Shown here: positions 11,888-22,974 of the stretch, in pieces
How the letters are laid out: every line of letters begins with the position of its first letter
Numbering within the stretch: the stretch's first letter is position 1
Assembly (NCBI GenBank): GCA_013397695.1
Contig: VYZI01000103.1
Coordinates: forward strand, 2,108,926 to 2,172,925
Reading direction: 5' to 3'
DNA from: Centropus unirufus
Taxonomy: Eukaryota > Chordata > Aves > Cuculiformes > Centropidae
DNA: 64,000 nt
Translations under genes and position numbers: made by a program
Notes under the pieces: model-generated
Databases searched by the model: none
Seen by the model: the letters and a program-made list of their open reading frames with translations, nothing else
Told to the model about the DNA's origin: nothing

Positions 11888-14800
11888 GTAATGATCCTGA
11901 AGAGCCTGCAGAATTCCTTGCTGAAAGCAGATTGCTAGCCATGTTGTTTAAAAATGGAGAAATCTGTGAGAAAGCTGTGAGAATTCATTGCTGGAAAGCA
12001 GAAACATAGGAGTGGGGACAAGGATCCATAAGCACTGATGATATCCAAGTTCCATAACTCTTGAAAGCTTAGTGGATTTAGTAGTGCAAATCAAAGGGGC
12101 AGTTTCAGTGATAATACATAAGGTGGGAGTGGTGGGTGGCTCTGTCATGCCGCTGCTCTTTGCATCACTGAGGTGAACAGAGTCAGAATGTGATGGTGAA
12201 AGAGGGATGAATTTTACAGCTTTTTTATGTCCTATAAATGTTACTAGTTCAGGAGTACTTCATAAACAGATGGTTAGTTCTCTCCTAAGTCAACAACTAA
12301 TCATATTTGTTCAGTTCCTTCCCCACTATGCATTACAGTAATTTTCTGTGATTCCAATTCTGGAAACTGCACTTTCTTCTGGCAGCTCTATGACCAAGGA
12401 GAGCAATTCTACTGCTCTGGTAGGGTCTAGATCGATCCTCCTGGCTGCTGGTTAATGAAAGGGCAGAAAAGCCAAGCTTTCCTTCTGAGATCTTTAATAG
12501 ACCATAATTCTGATACATTGAGTCTGGACAAGAATGCCAGATTGCATAAGAAATTTCATCTTTTCAAAATTCCGTGGGACCCAGGCAAGAATAAAAAGAA
12601 CATCTACAAAATAGGGACAATAATCAACAAGCAGGCTGCTGGCAACAAAATTCAGAATGAGGTACATCCTGGTACTGCTCCCTAATATTCTCTATTAACA
12701 GCCCACAGGCATCCTGGGGAAGGAAATACAGCAGACCAAAAGCCAGGGAACAGACAAAACAGGAAAGGGACAAGCACTCAAGACCCCTTGCAAATGAATC
12801 TGATTTAGTAAAATGCATCCCACCTTCAGTAAGATGCTTTATCCAATGCTCTCCTGACCCTTTATACCTCTGCCTTGGAGCCTGTTCGTTCTGTACAGTG
12901 CCAAGCTGTGTGAGTCCTACCTCAATGTTTTTACCTGTCCCATTTTAAAAAAACTCTTGAGCCAGCTGAATTCTGCTTGGTGTCCTTTAAATATTTCCTT
13001 TCTCTGTTCTCAGTAAGGTAGGGAATGGAGGAGATTGCCCTCTTTTTGTCATTTCTCTAATTCCTTCCAAGTAACTGGAATTTATTTTAATAAAATTCAT
13101 TTCAATAGAGCCTGGAGCCATAATACACAAGGCTGTGATCTCAGAAGAGCTCATAAATTAAGTAGGGTCAGCTCTGGTCAATGCATGCATAGGAGATCTG
13201 CAAGGACACCCTGTGTGCTGTCAGCCTGTGCCAAGGATATAGCAACTGCCAGACTGTGTCTGCCCAGTAGGGTGTCTCTTTTAGTATGCTAACTCTAGCC
13301 AGTGCCAAATACTTCAGAGGAAGAAACACGATCCCTGTGGTGAGCAAGTTATTCTTAACTGATCCTAATACCTTTCTAGACCTTTGTGGCATGAAGGTGT
13401 TGGTCTGCTGTCTCACATGTGCAAGGGCAGCTGGGGGACACTGGAACCTGGCTGCTTACGCAATGCCTGGACCACTCTCAAGCTGCTCTGCAATCAACCT
13501 CATTTCAAACTTCGCTGCCTGTCCTGAGGATGAATGCACCACAAAGGTATCTTACCTTCACAAGGGAAGTAGCCAGCTTGAACATACCCTTCCCATTCGT
13601 TTTGCTGAAGCGAGGTAGCAAGTGTGCTTTTAAGAGATATACAGTCCTGTCATAAAGACTGAAAAAGACGGTGAACTCCACATCTACGCTGTTGTAGTTC
13701 TAGCTGTTCAGAATTTACATCTTATTTAAATAAGACAGAAATTGTCTTGTCGAACTTTCCACTCTCAGCTCAAAGAATGTCTTCTTCAGAAAGGCTGAAA
13801 CACCTGCCTGCTTGCCTCCTCCCATTAAATGATTACAATAAAATCGACCGATTAAGGGTAAACTAATACTTTAGGCTATGTTCAACCCTTTTTTCACTTC
13901 ATCAGTGAGCATACTAATTCAACATTTGTCCTCCGAAGTCAAGGAAGCTGCTGAAAATACTGGGTAATTTTTTGTTGTAAGTGTTAACTTCTGTCCTACT
14001 ACATTGACCTTGACATGGTGGTTGAAGTTAACTATGAGGCATGGTCTGTTTTCTGGAATAACATGATGTGGAAAGAGTGGCCCTCAAAGAGCAGGATGGC
14101 CTCCAGGTCAGTAACTCTGAAAAGCTGTCCTGTGGCCTTCCCGCTGTAGAGGGATGTATGAAGCTCAGAAGAATCCTCTTCCCTTCTTTTATAGACTCTG
14201 GTGGTGGTGAGTGAGACAGGTCTGTTAGTTTTCCTTCCTTTGTTTTTCTAGTCCCTTTTCCTCTTGCTATAATGTGTTACTTCACTAGCCTTGGAATCAG
14301 AGATTGCAGAGAGCCATTAAATATTGTATTTATATTGCCTTTCAACAACACCAAAATATTGTATTTTTAGCACTGCTCTGCTTCTTCCTTCTCTTCTTTG
14401 GTGGCTTTTTAAAAAAATCCTTCTTGCATGGTCTCAGGATTATCTCAACACTGACTGACTCCTCATTGCCAAGAGGTTGTCTTGATTGCAGCTCCCACCA
14501 CACTGACTGAACACATTTTGCTTAGAGTAATAGGTCCTGACTTCTAAGATGAAGCCAGTAAGGAAGGAAGAGTACAGCAACCAAAATGACCCGAGACTTC
14601 CCAACATGTAAGTATCCTAAAATGTGGGAAAAGCACATCCATACTTCTTGAGGTCACCACAATACCTTCTTTGTGGCCTCCTCCAGGGCAGAACAGGCAG
14701 GAACTAAATGAGACTGCAATCAGCCTGTATACTTAATTAGTGCAATTTCCCTTCGGTGGCCACTTGCTTTTAGGCATAGAAGTAATCTGCTGTGTATATC

Positions 14801-14987
14801 ATCTGTATCGCAGATATTAGAAATAAAGCAGGGGGAAGATCTCCTGGCTCGATACATTATCTCATCCTTTCCCCTTTGGTCACTGAGGGATTGTCCTCTA
14901 CAGGCAAAACACTACTGGGAAAAAGTAGTGATGGGATTACAAAGGCACAGCCTAATAAAACTTGCTAACATAACTACTTTGTAAAAG
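11888..14987. other. Intergenic, no gene seen
   Basis: Single-copy-looking sequence without a convincing coding frame or recognised repeat. Several frames of 60-110 codons are open but overlap one another and lack protein-like content. Confidence 0.5.
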
Positions 14988-15134
14988 TGTCTTGGGTTTG
15001 GCTGGGAGAGAGTTAATTTTATTCAGCTTCTCATATAGGCCTGCTAAGGAGACGGTGGGGTGTGCATGGGAAGCTGTGAGGGGACATAGCCAGGACAGCT
15101 GACCAAGACTGACAAGGGGGTATTCAACACCATG

Positions 15135-15142
15135 TGATGTCA
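15135..15142 (+). promoter_or_regulatory. CRE-like site in LTR U3
   Basis: TGATGTCA differs from the palindromic CRE (TGACGTCA) by one C-to-T change at its CpG. It lies 7 bp upstream of the LTR TATA box. CREB/ATF sites are usual in such LTRs; here it is probably weakened by methyl-CpG decay. Confidence 0.5.
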
Positions 15143-15149
15143 TGCTCAG

Positions 15150-15157
15150 TATATAAA
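15150..15157 (+). promoter_or_regulatory. LTR TATA box
   Basis: TATATAAA lies about 150 bp upstream of the ATTAAA signal, in the right order for an LTR promoter. It would have driven the proviral RNA. Current activity is unknown. Confidence 0.65.
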
Positions 15158-15301
15158 CAGAGGAGTTGTCTGAGGGTGGGGGAATCACTTCTTGGGAATA
15201 GGCTGAGCATCAGTTTCCAGGTGATTTGCAATGGCACTGTTCATTACTCACTAGATTCTTTTATTATGATAACTGTTATTTTTATCTCCATTTGCTGTTC
15301 T

Positions 15302-15307
15302 ATTAAA
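15302..15307 (+). promoter_or_regulatory. LTR polyadenylation signal
   Basis: ATTAAA lies in the expected place between the TATA box and the U5 end of the LTR and is followed by a T-rich stretch. In the family this region is the R/U5 border where the viral RNA is cleaved. Confidence 0.55.
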
Positions 15308-15443
15308 TTTTCTTAATCCTAACCTATGAATCTTATATTTTTCTTTCTTATCCTCCTCCCTATCCCACCAGACAGGAAGGAGTGAGCAAGTGGCCATGTG
15401 GTACTTTGTTGCCAGCTGGGGTAAACCATAATAATCCTTTTTC

Positions 15444-15461
15444 TGGCACCCGACATGGGGC
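15444..15461 (+). other. Retroviral primer binding site, tRNA-Lys type
   Basis: The 18 bases TGGCACCCGACATGGGGC sit about 10 bases after the LTR. They match a primer binding site for the 3' end of a tRNA-Lys (CTT anticodon type) at 15 of 18 positions, and the three differences are all transitions. This fixes the orientation as plus and shows the element is more than a solo LTR. Confidence 0.75.
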
Positions 15462-16760
15462 TTAAGAGGATGGGGTAACAACAGATCTGACCAGAGCATA
15501 TTAAAACAAATTTGTTAGAAGAGTTCATTATAGCAGTTTAATAGTCACTCACTGGTCCCAAAGTCATATTTTTTGTTCTCATGGTTGTGTTATGTAAATC
15601 CGTATATGCACCATGTATTCCCTGTGGTGCTTTTTATCACCTCTGGTAGAGAATTTTAAATATCCTTGGGTGTTCAAGCTGGAATGCACTTATTTGTATG
15701 TCTAGCAAACATGTTTCAGGTCTAGTTTAGGATCACAAACATTTTTTTAAGAATATCACTCAGAAATCTGCCCTGAGGGCGGGTAGTTATGGGGGGTATG
15801 GCATATGGGAGAATACGGGCAGGTATCTAGAGAACTTGTTACCTCCAATGGTTTGGACCATCACTCCCAAACAACTACAAGATCCTGATAAGTGATACAA
15901 TATCTGAAAGAAAAATGCTGTGGGTACTGCAAAGTGACACAGCTTACCCCACTGTGCTGGACTTCGGCTAGTATCCACCAAACAGTACTTAGTGCTAGGC
16001 GGCACTGTCAGCAGGAAGAGGGGATACTGCAGCCACCCCAACCCCTGTGATAGGCATGGAGGTTACTTCAATTCTGATACAAGGCATTGTGGCTACCTAA
16101 ACACCAGTGGCAGGTACTGTAGCTAAATCAGAGAACCAACCCATGCCAATATCAAGTCACGTCTATACAGAAGAAATGCACCCCAACTGCTGGTGCTGAG
16201 CTGGATGCTCAAAGGAAGATTCCCTCTCCATGCCATGAGCTGATGCAGCTGATTTACTCCACAGCTGATGTGGAGCAAATGGGTCACACTGATCACACAG
16301 CAGGCTTGCATTGGAAACCTTAGTCGCCCAGGAATTTTGGAAATTATTATGGACTGGCTGGAAGGCCGAGATTTCAGAATATTTTCAGATGAAGAGGTGA
16401 TGTGCTGAGGAGACTCCACTCTAGAACAGACTGCTAAAAAATGAGAAGTGATATGCCCTGCTCCCTGGATGGGTCCCGTCACCTTGTGTAAAAGCATCTG
16501 AAGTAGAAGACTGCTGTATGGAGTCCTGTACAACAAGTAGCAAAAATTGCTGCTGAAGCTTAATCAAACCAATATGCAGAAGTAAAAGCCACTCAGGTGG
16601 CATTAGGCATTGATGACTGAGAGAAATGGCCAGTGCTCTATCTCTATACTGATCTTCTTGGCCAACGCTCAGCAAACTGCATTTGAACATGGGGAGTAGA
16701 GCAGCAGCTCCTGATTCAAATGTAATACAGCCTACATATCCATCTATCACTATCAGCTAA
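15462..16760 (+). mobile_element. Decayed internal region of ERVL-like provirus
   Basis: This region continues from the primer binding site and is full of stops and frameshifts. The first part (to about 15780) is leader-like. From about 15790 short peptide runs such as YGIWENTGRYLENLL in one plus frame look retroviral and are probably gag-derived. At 16579-16653 the plus frame beginning at 16579 reads EVKATQVALGID, then an internal stop (TGA at 16618), then EKWPVLYLYTD, which resembles the RNase H part of ERVL pol including the conserved TD. Protease and most of the reverse transcriptase are absent, so a large internal deletion has joined 5' and pol sequence. No integrase, env or 3' LTR is seen. 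The right limit is approximate. Long frames on the opposite strand here are shadows. Confidence 0.7.
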
Positions 16761-17166
16761 TTCTATGATATGGTGTAAATTGCTCCCCTGCTTTTCTTAT
16801 CTCGTTCTTTAGTTCTTAGCCACATTTCTAAAAGATGTCTTCTTAAATGCTGATCCCACTTCACAATTACTGTAATTTCTTTTTCATGAAGGAACCTGCA
16901 TTGCTATAAGAACCTGTTGAAAACTCAAGGGGAAGCTTAATCAAACCTTTAATTTAGAAAACAGTAAAATATGAGTGATAGTTTTTCTTCCTCTGGGGAT
17001 GAAGAAGAGTTAATAATTTCAAGACAGTAAAACATTGATTCTAAATGGATCTGCAGCCCTTTCAGATTAACTGTTCTTTCTTACTTGGTATTTGGATGGG
17101 AGATCTTAAGCAGGCTTGTAAGTGGCAATTTGGAAGGTAGGTATTAACTGGCAGTTAATACTTTAT

Positions 17167-17203
17167 TACAGTGCTAGAGGGCACTGTACCGTTGGAGGTA
17201 CAG
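17167..17203. repeat. Two overlapping, mutually exclusive hairpins
   Basis: TACAGTGC (17167-17174) pairs perfectly with GCACTGTA (17181-17188) over a 6-base loop. CTGTACC (17184-17190) pairs perfectly with GGTACAG (17197-17203), also over a 6-base loop. The right arm of the first overlaps the left arm of the second, so only one can form at a time. No function is known to me; chance is possible. Confidence 0.6.
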
Positions 17204-18306
17204 CTTATGGATAAAATATAATAGCTAGGAGCTAGACAGTTTAATGGCTAGAGAATCCTTTGCACATTTTCTTAGAGACAAGTTAATCTTGACAGTGTTT
17301 AACTCATAACAATTGCACTCTTCCTGTCTCGGCTAGGCTGCATTTAATTCTTTGTTGTCTTGACCCTGTGGAGTCCTTCCTTCTGAAGATGTGCAAGGAC
17401 ATGAAAACTGCTGCCATTCTGGATAAAAAAATGTTCCACCTGCAGTTTGCACAAACACGAATGCCTACATGTTGTTCAGGCAACATATAGACTGTATTAT
17501 CTGGAAGACCATTAGCATTTTCTTGTGTAAATACAACTGTGGTTAGCAGGGGGCCATAAAAATGGTCTCCTGTTGTTAGATCAGCTTTACAGGTGATAGG
17601 TAAGGAAGAAATGTATTTCTAATTGCTGTCAGTTCAGATAAACAGAAATTAAAATCCTTTTTTCAGAACACCACCAGTTGTCTTCTAACACTATCACCAA
17701 TCTGATGTCCATCTCTGTGACTTATAACAGATCTCACCTTGTGCGCTTCAATGGTGCATGTTTCTTTGGGGAAAAAACTGCTTCTTTTATCTCCACTGCT
17801 TGACTTTTAAATTGAAAACAAGCAATAGTGTCAGTGTCTGAAAAATTCATACCATGTCCACAAAGTTCTTACTTTTTGCATGTTGTGTTCACACTTTTTT
17901 CATAAAATGTTTCACAAATAAAATATTCATACGTTCACCTAAAATATTATGATAGTTTTGGGTTTTGAATTACAATTCTTTTTCAAACTTAAATAAGCAT
18001 TTTCACTTTGAAAATTTATTTTGAATTTTTTCTCGTTTCCATTCTAAGAAAGATAAAAGGGAAAAAAGGAAGCGGGAACTACTTGTTTTTTAAAATGTCT
18101 GCAATTAATGAATTTCTTTAATTTTTTTTTAATTCTGGAAACGCTATGTGTTCATTTAGAAACGACTCTTAAATTAACTTGATTGGTTCTCTATTTGAAC
18201 TTCAATTGGTGTTTATAATCTAAGCTCCTTCTGTATACAAGAACTGTTAGGAAAACTAAGTTATTGCTGTTTCCGGCTGAAATACCTGTCCCAGGCTGTG
18301 ATATCG

Positions 18307-18324
18307 TGACAGCAAATGCTGTCA
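18307..18324. promoter_or_regulatory. 18 bp TGACAG palindrome, possible TALE homeodomain site
   Basis: TGACAGCA-AA-TGCTGTCA is an interrupted perfect palindrome with 8 bp arms. TGACAG is the core bound by TALE homeodomain proteins (MEIS, PKNOX, TGIF), which can bind inverted pairs. Whether this copy is bound is not shown by the sequence. Confidence 0.25.
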
Positions 18325-20496
18325 AAAGTTTTGAATGGTGTGTTCCCAATTAAAAATACACATGTATAACAGGTCCAGGAAATCTACTGTCCACAAGAAC
18401 TATTGCAATGGGAGCAAGTGCCTTGGAAAAGTGCTTTCTGGAGCAAGTAGGTTATGGGTTTAGACTTGGGTCACTACTTGCAAACAGTGAAGGGACAGCA
18501 TGCAACTGATGGTCAGGGAGACTAAAAACTGGGAGGTCAGGCACCACCAGAGTAGATGTTGCTATAAAAGTAATGGTAAATTTTATTGCTATTTTCTTTT
18601 TCTTCTTCAAATTGTGGGGATTAACTCTGAAGAGAGATCACATTGGACAGCTAAATTCTCTTCAGTGGCCTTTCCTACCCTACAGAACGTGGATTCTTCC
18701 TCCATCTTGCATAACTGTGGCTGCAAATCCCATCTTGCATGTTCCCAAGTGCCTGTTTCCAGTGCAATTCCTGCTTGGCAGTGAATTACTATTTTTTTTG
18801 CTTCCCCTCCCATCCTCTCAACTCATGTTCTGAGCAGCTGTGAGTTGGGCCAATCTTTTCTGGAAAAAATCTAGCTGTTGGCCCTTACCAGGAAGAGAAA
18901 TAGCTATCCATGCTGCTCTGCATCCCGTGTTTTCTTCTTCCTTCCCTTTCCCTTCTAATCTCGGCTTCCCTTTTTACTTCCCTGCTACTACTGTATAATC
19001 CTCCCTCCCCCTCGACCCTTCAAATGGATTGAAGATGTTAGAATTGTAACAAATTATTCCAAGTCCCAAGAATTCTTGCTAGAAGTGGCTGGGAATTTTT
19101 GACATATTGGATGTTTCTAGGGAGATATTTTATGAGTGTGCTGGGTTTGATTAAAATGGCAACTCATATCAGGAGAGTCAGAAAGACTCCAGCACTGTCT
19201 GACTGTCACCTGAAAGGTAGAAAAGGACCTTGAAGATGGATTTACAACAGGAATTTTCTTCCAGGTTGTATGGATCTCCATATCTAAAATATGAAAAATT
19301 TCAAAGATGTCCACCTACTAGAAAGTGATTTCTTTACTAGCTGTCACACATCTGTGATTGCTTTACAAGGGTTTAATTTTGATCTTAGCTCCTTCTCCTA
19401 CAGTATGCTGAAGTATCCGAGTTGTGGGTCTTTTTTTTTAAGTTTTGCGACGCTGCCAGTGGCTGAAATTCTTATGCACAAAGTCTTTCTCGCAGAAGAT
19501 CTCATAATTTTTCATAGGAGTAGATGGCACAGTCCTGGGCGCTACAAGATCTTGCAAAGCTGCAAAACTACTGGACTAAGGCAATGAAGTCTGCAGCTCA
19601 TAAGAAAAGCCTTAGATAACAGTGACTGCAAATGCTCCTCAGGAACAGAGCGGTGCTCCTGCTTTTCTGGCTTATTCAGGCCCCTTCCAACACAGTCAGA
19701 TGCTCCTGGGTGTCATCCCTGCTGGTCTATGCTTCACCCTTTTTTCAAAATGTGGATTAAGCACGGGATGGTGGCCAGCACCCAGGGAAGCAGTGTAATG
19801 GCTGACAGCGGGGAAATAGCCAATTAAAGGATCAAAGTCAGGGAAATTAAGCCTTGAGAGGAAAGGGCACAAATTGGGTGGGGCTGGGAAGAGCAGGGTA
19901 ATGGCAGCCCTCAAGGGAAACACCAGAATAGGAAATGGGACTAGAATCAAAGAAACAAAGAGCAAAACACAACTGCTGTTCATTGCAGGATTTGTCTAAG
20001 AAGAGAGAGAAGCAGCACAGAAGGAGAGGAGTGGAAAGACCGTGTACACAATATATACACTAATTCTGGAAGTTGGTTAGCTACTGCACTCTCAGTGGGG
20101 CCCATCTGTGAGCAGAGCTATGTGAGTAGACTTCCCAGTACAGACCAGTAACTGAATTAGCTGCCAGTGAGCAATCCCACTTTGCTTCTCAGCAGCCTCC
20201 TGGCACCAGTGAGCTGTCCCTTCACTCCTTGCCGCCAGAGCCTGGGAACCTCCTTCCCGCGATTCCTCAAAAGCCCTGCCATCTCACCTCTACGCGCAAA
20301 GGTATGCTTACAAATAATCCTTACTAATCTGGCCCTGCTTTTGACAAGTAAGATATTTGGGTTTCATGGCATGACTATATGTATTTTGCAATCCTGTTAA
20401 ACGAAACCACTTATTTTTAACTTGGTGCAGCAGAGCAGTGAGAATATTCATACTGTGGAGTAGGGAAAGCCTACACTTACTGTGCTTAAATCAACA

Positions 20497-20691
20497 NNNN
20501 NNNNNNNNNNNNNNNNNNNNNNNNNNNNNNNNNNNNNNNNNNNNNNNNNNNNNNNNNNNNNNNNNNNNNNNNNNNNNNNNNNNNNNNNNNNNNNNNNNNN
20601 NNNNNNNNNNNNNNNNNNNNNNNNNNNNNNNNNNNNNNNNNNNNNNNNNNNNNNNNNNNNNNNNNNNNNNNNNNNNNNNNNNNNNNNNNNN
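20497..20691. other. Assembly gap of 195 Ns
   Basis: A run of 195 unknown bases. The size is probably an estimate from read pairs because it is not a round number. Any frame reported across it is meaningless. The flanks are unremarkable single-copy sequence. Confidence 0.99.
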
Positions 20692-22974
20692 TTCAAATGG
20701 CAACGTGCAAAGGAAAGTAATTTTTCATGTATGTCACACTGTTTCATTAAGGCACTAACGGAAGACACTTGATCTAGAAATGAAGATAAGTTGTTTCAAT
20801 CAGTACTAAGTAGCAGGTGCCCTTAGTGATTAAATGTAATATGGTATTTCCATTATTATATTAAGCTTTATGTCAGCAGTTGTCATAGTTCCTTTCATAT
20901 CCTGAAATACTGCGGAAACGTATTCAGAACAACATTTCAGAATCTTGGAATGAACGCTTTCTGAAAGTGAGGAATACAAGGATTTTCACTTCATAGATAA
21001 TTTATAAATTTGTGTTTCATCTATAGCAGATTAAAAACCAGGAAATGAAAATCTTCTCCTGTCAAGGATAAAGTATTAGGTCTGAAAATATAATGTATTG
21101 CTGACAGTGTAGGTGCTATTCTGCCTCTTTTTTATTTTATTATTTGTGAAAAGCACAAAATCCTCTTTCTGCCGAGTAACATGCTCTTTCCTCACCCTTT
21201 GTTGCTTCTATCATTTACTGAGGTTGTTGAGGTAAGACACCAACACCTTACAACTGTCACACAGCAAGTTTATTGTAGCAGCAGATACAGAAAGAGAAAA
21301 GCAATGGAAAAAATACTTGAAGGATGATTAGATCAGTACCCTGGGCTTTTAGCTGCCATTTAAATTTAAATATGCACTGCAACGTGAGGTAAATAGGCCA
21401 AATGAGCCTACAGAGACCCTCGGTAACATGCAGACTGAGCCACTCATAGCAACACACCTTGCAAATGACTATAGCCTGGTTTCTTTTGGTCAGCTATTGG
21501 GAGTGACAAGCCTATAACTTACACTCATGTATAAAGAACTTGTGTGGAACATAATAAAACTGCAAAAGCTAATAAAACTGTAAGCAATACCTTGAGGTGT
21601 GTAACTGAGGCAACAGCAAGGTGGCTCGTTCTTGGTGTATGGAGTACTCTGTCTGCTCATTCAGATCGTGTCCTCATTTAGGTTTGACAATATCTTTTCT
21701 GGGTCTATATTATATTATAGAACTTGACAACTGTGGAATTCCAAGTCTGACAATCTTGTAAGTTAATAATGGACCTTTTTTCTCTAAGTAACCAGGAGGG
21801 AGGCATAGAAAATGACTTACCTACTTAATCGAAATCTGAGGAGTTAAGTTCTGCTTTTATTTCTGTCAGCACAATCCCAGGGAAGTCAATCATATGGAAC
21901 CAAGTATGCACTTTAATCCTAAATTGTTTGTTATATTTGAGATGTCTGTTTCCATACTGAATGGGATCGTACCAATCCAAACAGAAATAATTTAACTTCT
22001 TTCTCAGTCAAGCTTCCACTGAATAAAACCACATATTTTTCCTGACAACTGGTGCAAGATGGGTGAGGTAGCAATTGTGTAGAAAATAGGGGTGGGCTAT
22101 GCACCCTCTCCCACAGCCTAGCTTCTTGCAAAGTGGGAGAGTAGTGAGGAAGGCTTATGATGAGAAATGGAACTCCTTTTGACTCTTCTGCTCCCAAAAC
22201 AGTAATGTGATTCTGTTAATTTAGATAATATCTCAGGGCTGGGTTCTACTTTGGCTTACATCAACTGTTGTTTATACTAACGTGTAATATGAATGTTGCC
22301 AAGTCTGAGATAAAATTTCTAGTTCAGTGTCCATTTGGGTTGCACTACTGCTCTGAAGGACACGCTATTTGCCCAGAAATGTTAGCTCAAGAAACCCACA
22401 GGCTGTGGTCAGTAAAAGAAAGCCAGTCTGAAAAGGTTTCTCACATCTTCAGCTGGGCCCATGTTGACTAAGATCAAACAGATATATTGATCAGATCCTG
22501 GCTACTGTTCCACATATTTAATACAAAAAACTAAATTCAGTGGTTGCCTGATGGAAGAAAGCCCATCTTCCTCTGTACTGCCTGGCCCTACCTGAGGATG
22601 TTGACCTAAATGCTGTCAGGCAAGAAAGACCAGACTTGCCTGCAGAATCCTTCAGGATATGTTCTGCCTGAATCAGGTGTCAGCATCCCTCTGCAGCGCT
22701 GATTTTTCATTTCTGCCATTTCTGGTGGAAAAAAATCCTTAAGCAAACCAAACATATACCTAACCTTCCTGAATCTGATGAAAGCCTCATGGGTATGTGA
22801 GCCTCTCAGGCCACAAAGTAGGGAAAGAAACTTAAGCCAGGTTGCCTGTATTCGCAGGAGGTGTCTTTCCTAGTGGACCATTAGGAGGAAGATAGTACTA
22901 TAGAAAATCTACTCTCAACACACAAGGGTGCTGACCTAAATGCAGTATGATGAAGACCCTGTTTTTTTGGAAAA
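20692..22974. other. Intergenic, no gene seen
   Basis: No coding signal and no recognised repeat were seen in this stretch. Confidence 0.5.

Larger units (their letters stand above)
14988..15433 (+). mobile_element. 5' LTR of ERVL-like endogenous retrovirus
   Basis: The segment starts TGTCTTGGGTTTGGCTGG, as in a large family of avian ERVL-type LTRs, and ends just before a primer binding site at 15444. It holds the expected LTR order: a CRE-like TGATGTCA at 15135-15142, a TATA box at 15150-15157, an ATTAAA polyadenylation signal at 15302-15307, and a C/T-rich U5 with GGAGTGAGCAAGTGGC at 15379-15394. At about 446 bp it looks internally shortened relative to what I remember of the family, mainly in U3; that comparison is from memory. 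The exact last base is uncertain by a few positions. Confidence 0.85.
16761..20496. other. Intergenic, no gene seen
   Basis: A/T-rich sequence without a supportable gene. It holds two overlapping short hairpins (17167-17203) and an 18 bp palindrome (18307-18324), both listed separately. The part from 17880 to 18180 is especially rich in A and T runs. Confidence 0.5.

Noticed and set aside
16123..16750. Two long minus-strand frames (137 and 109 codons)
   Set aside because: They are antisense to the plus-strand ERVL-like remnant and are shadows of it.
20438..20772. Frames of about 100 codons spanning the N-run
   Set aside because: They exist only because unknown bases contain no stop codon.
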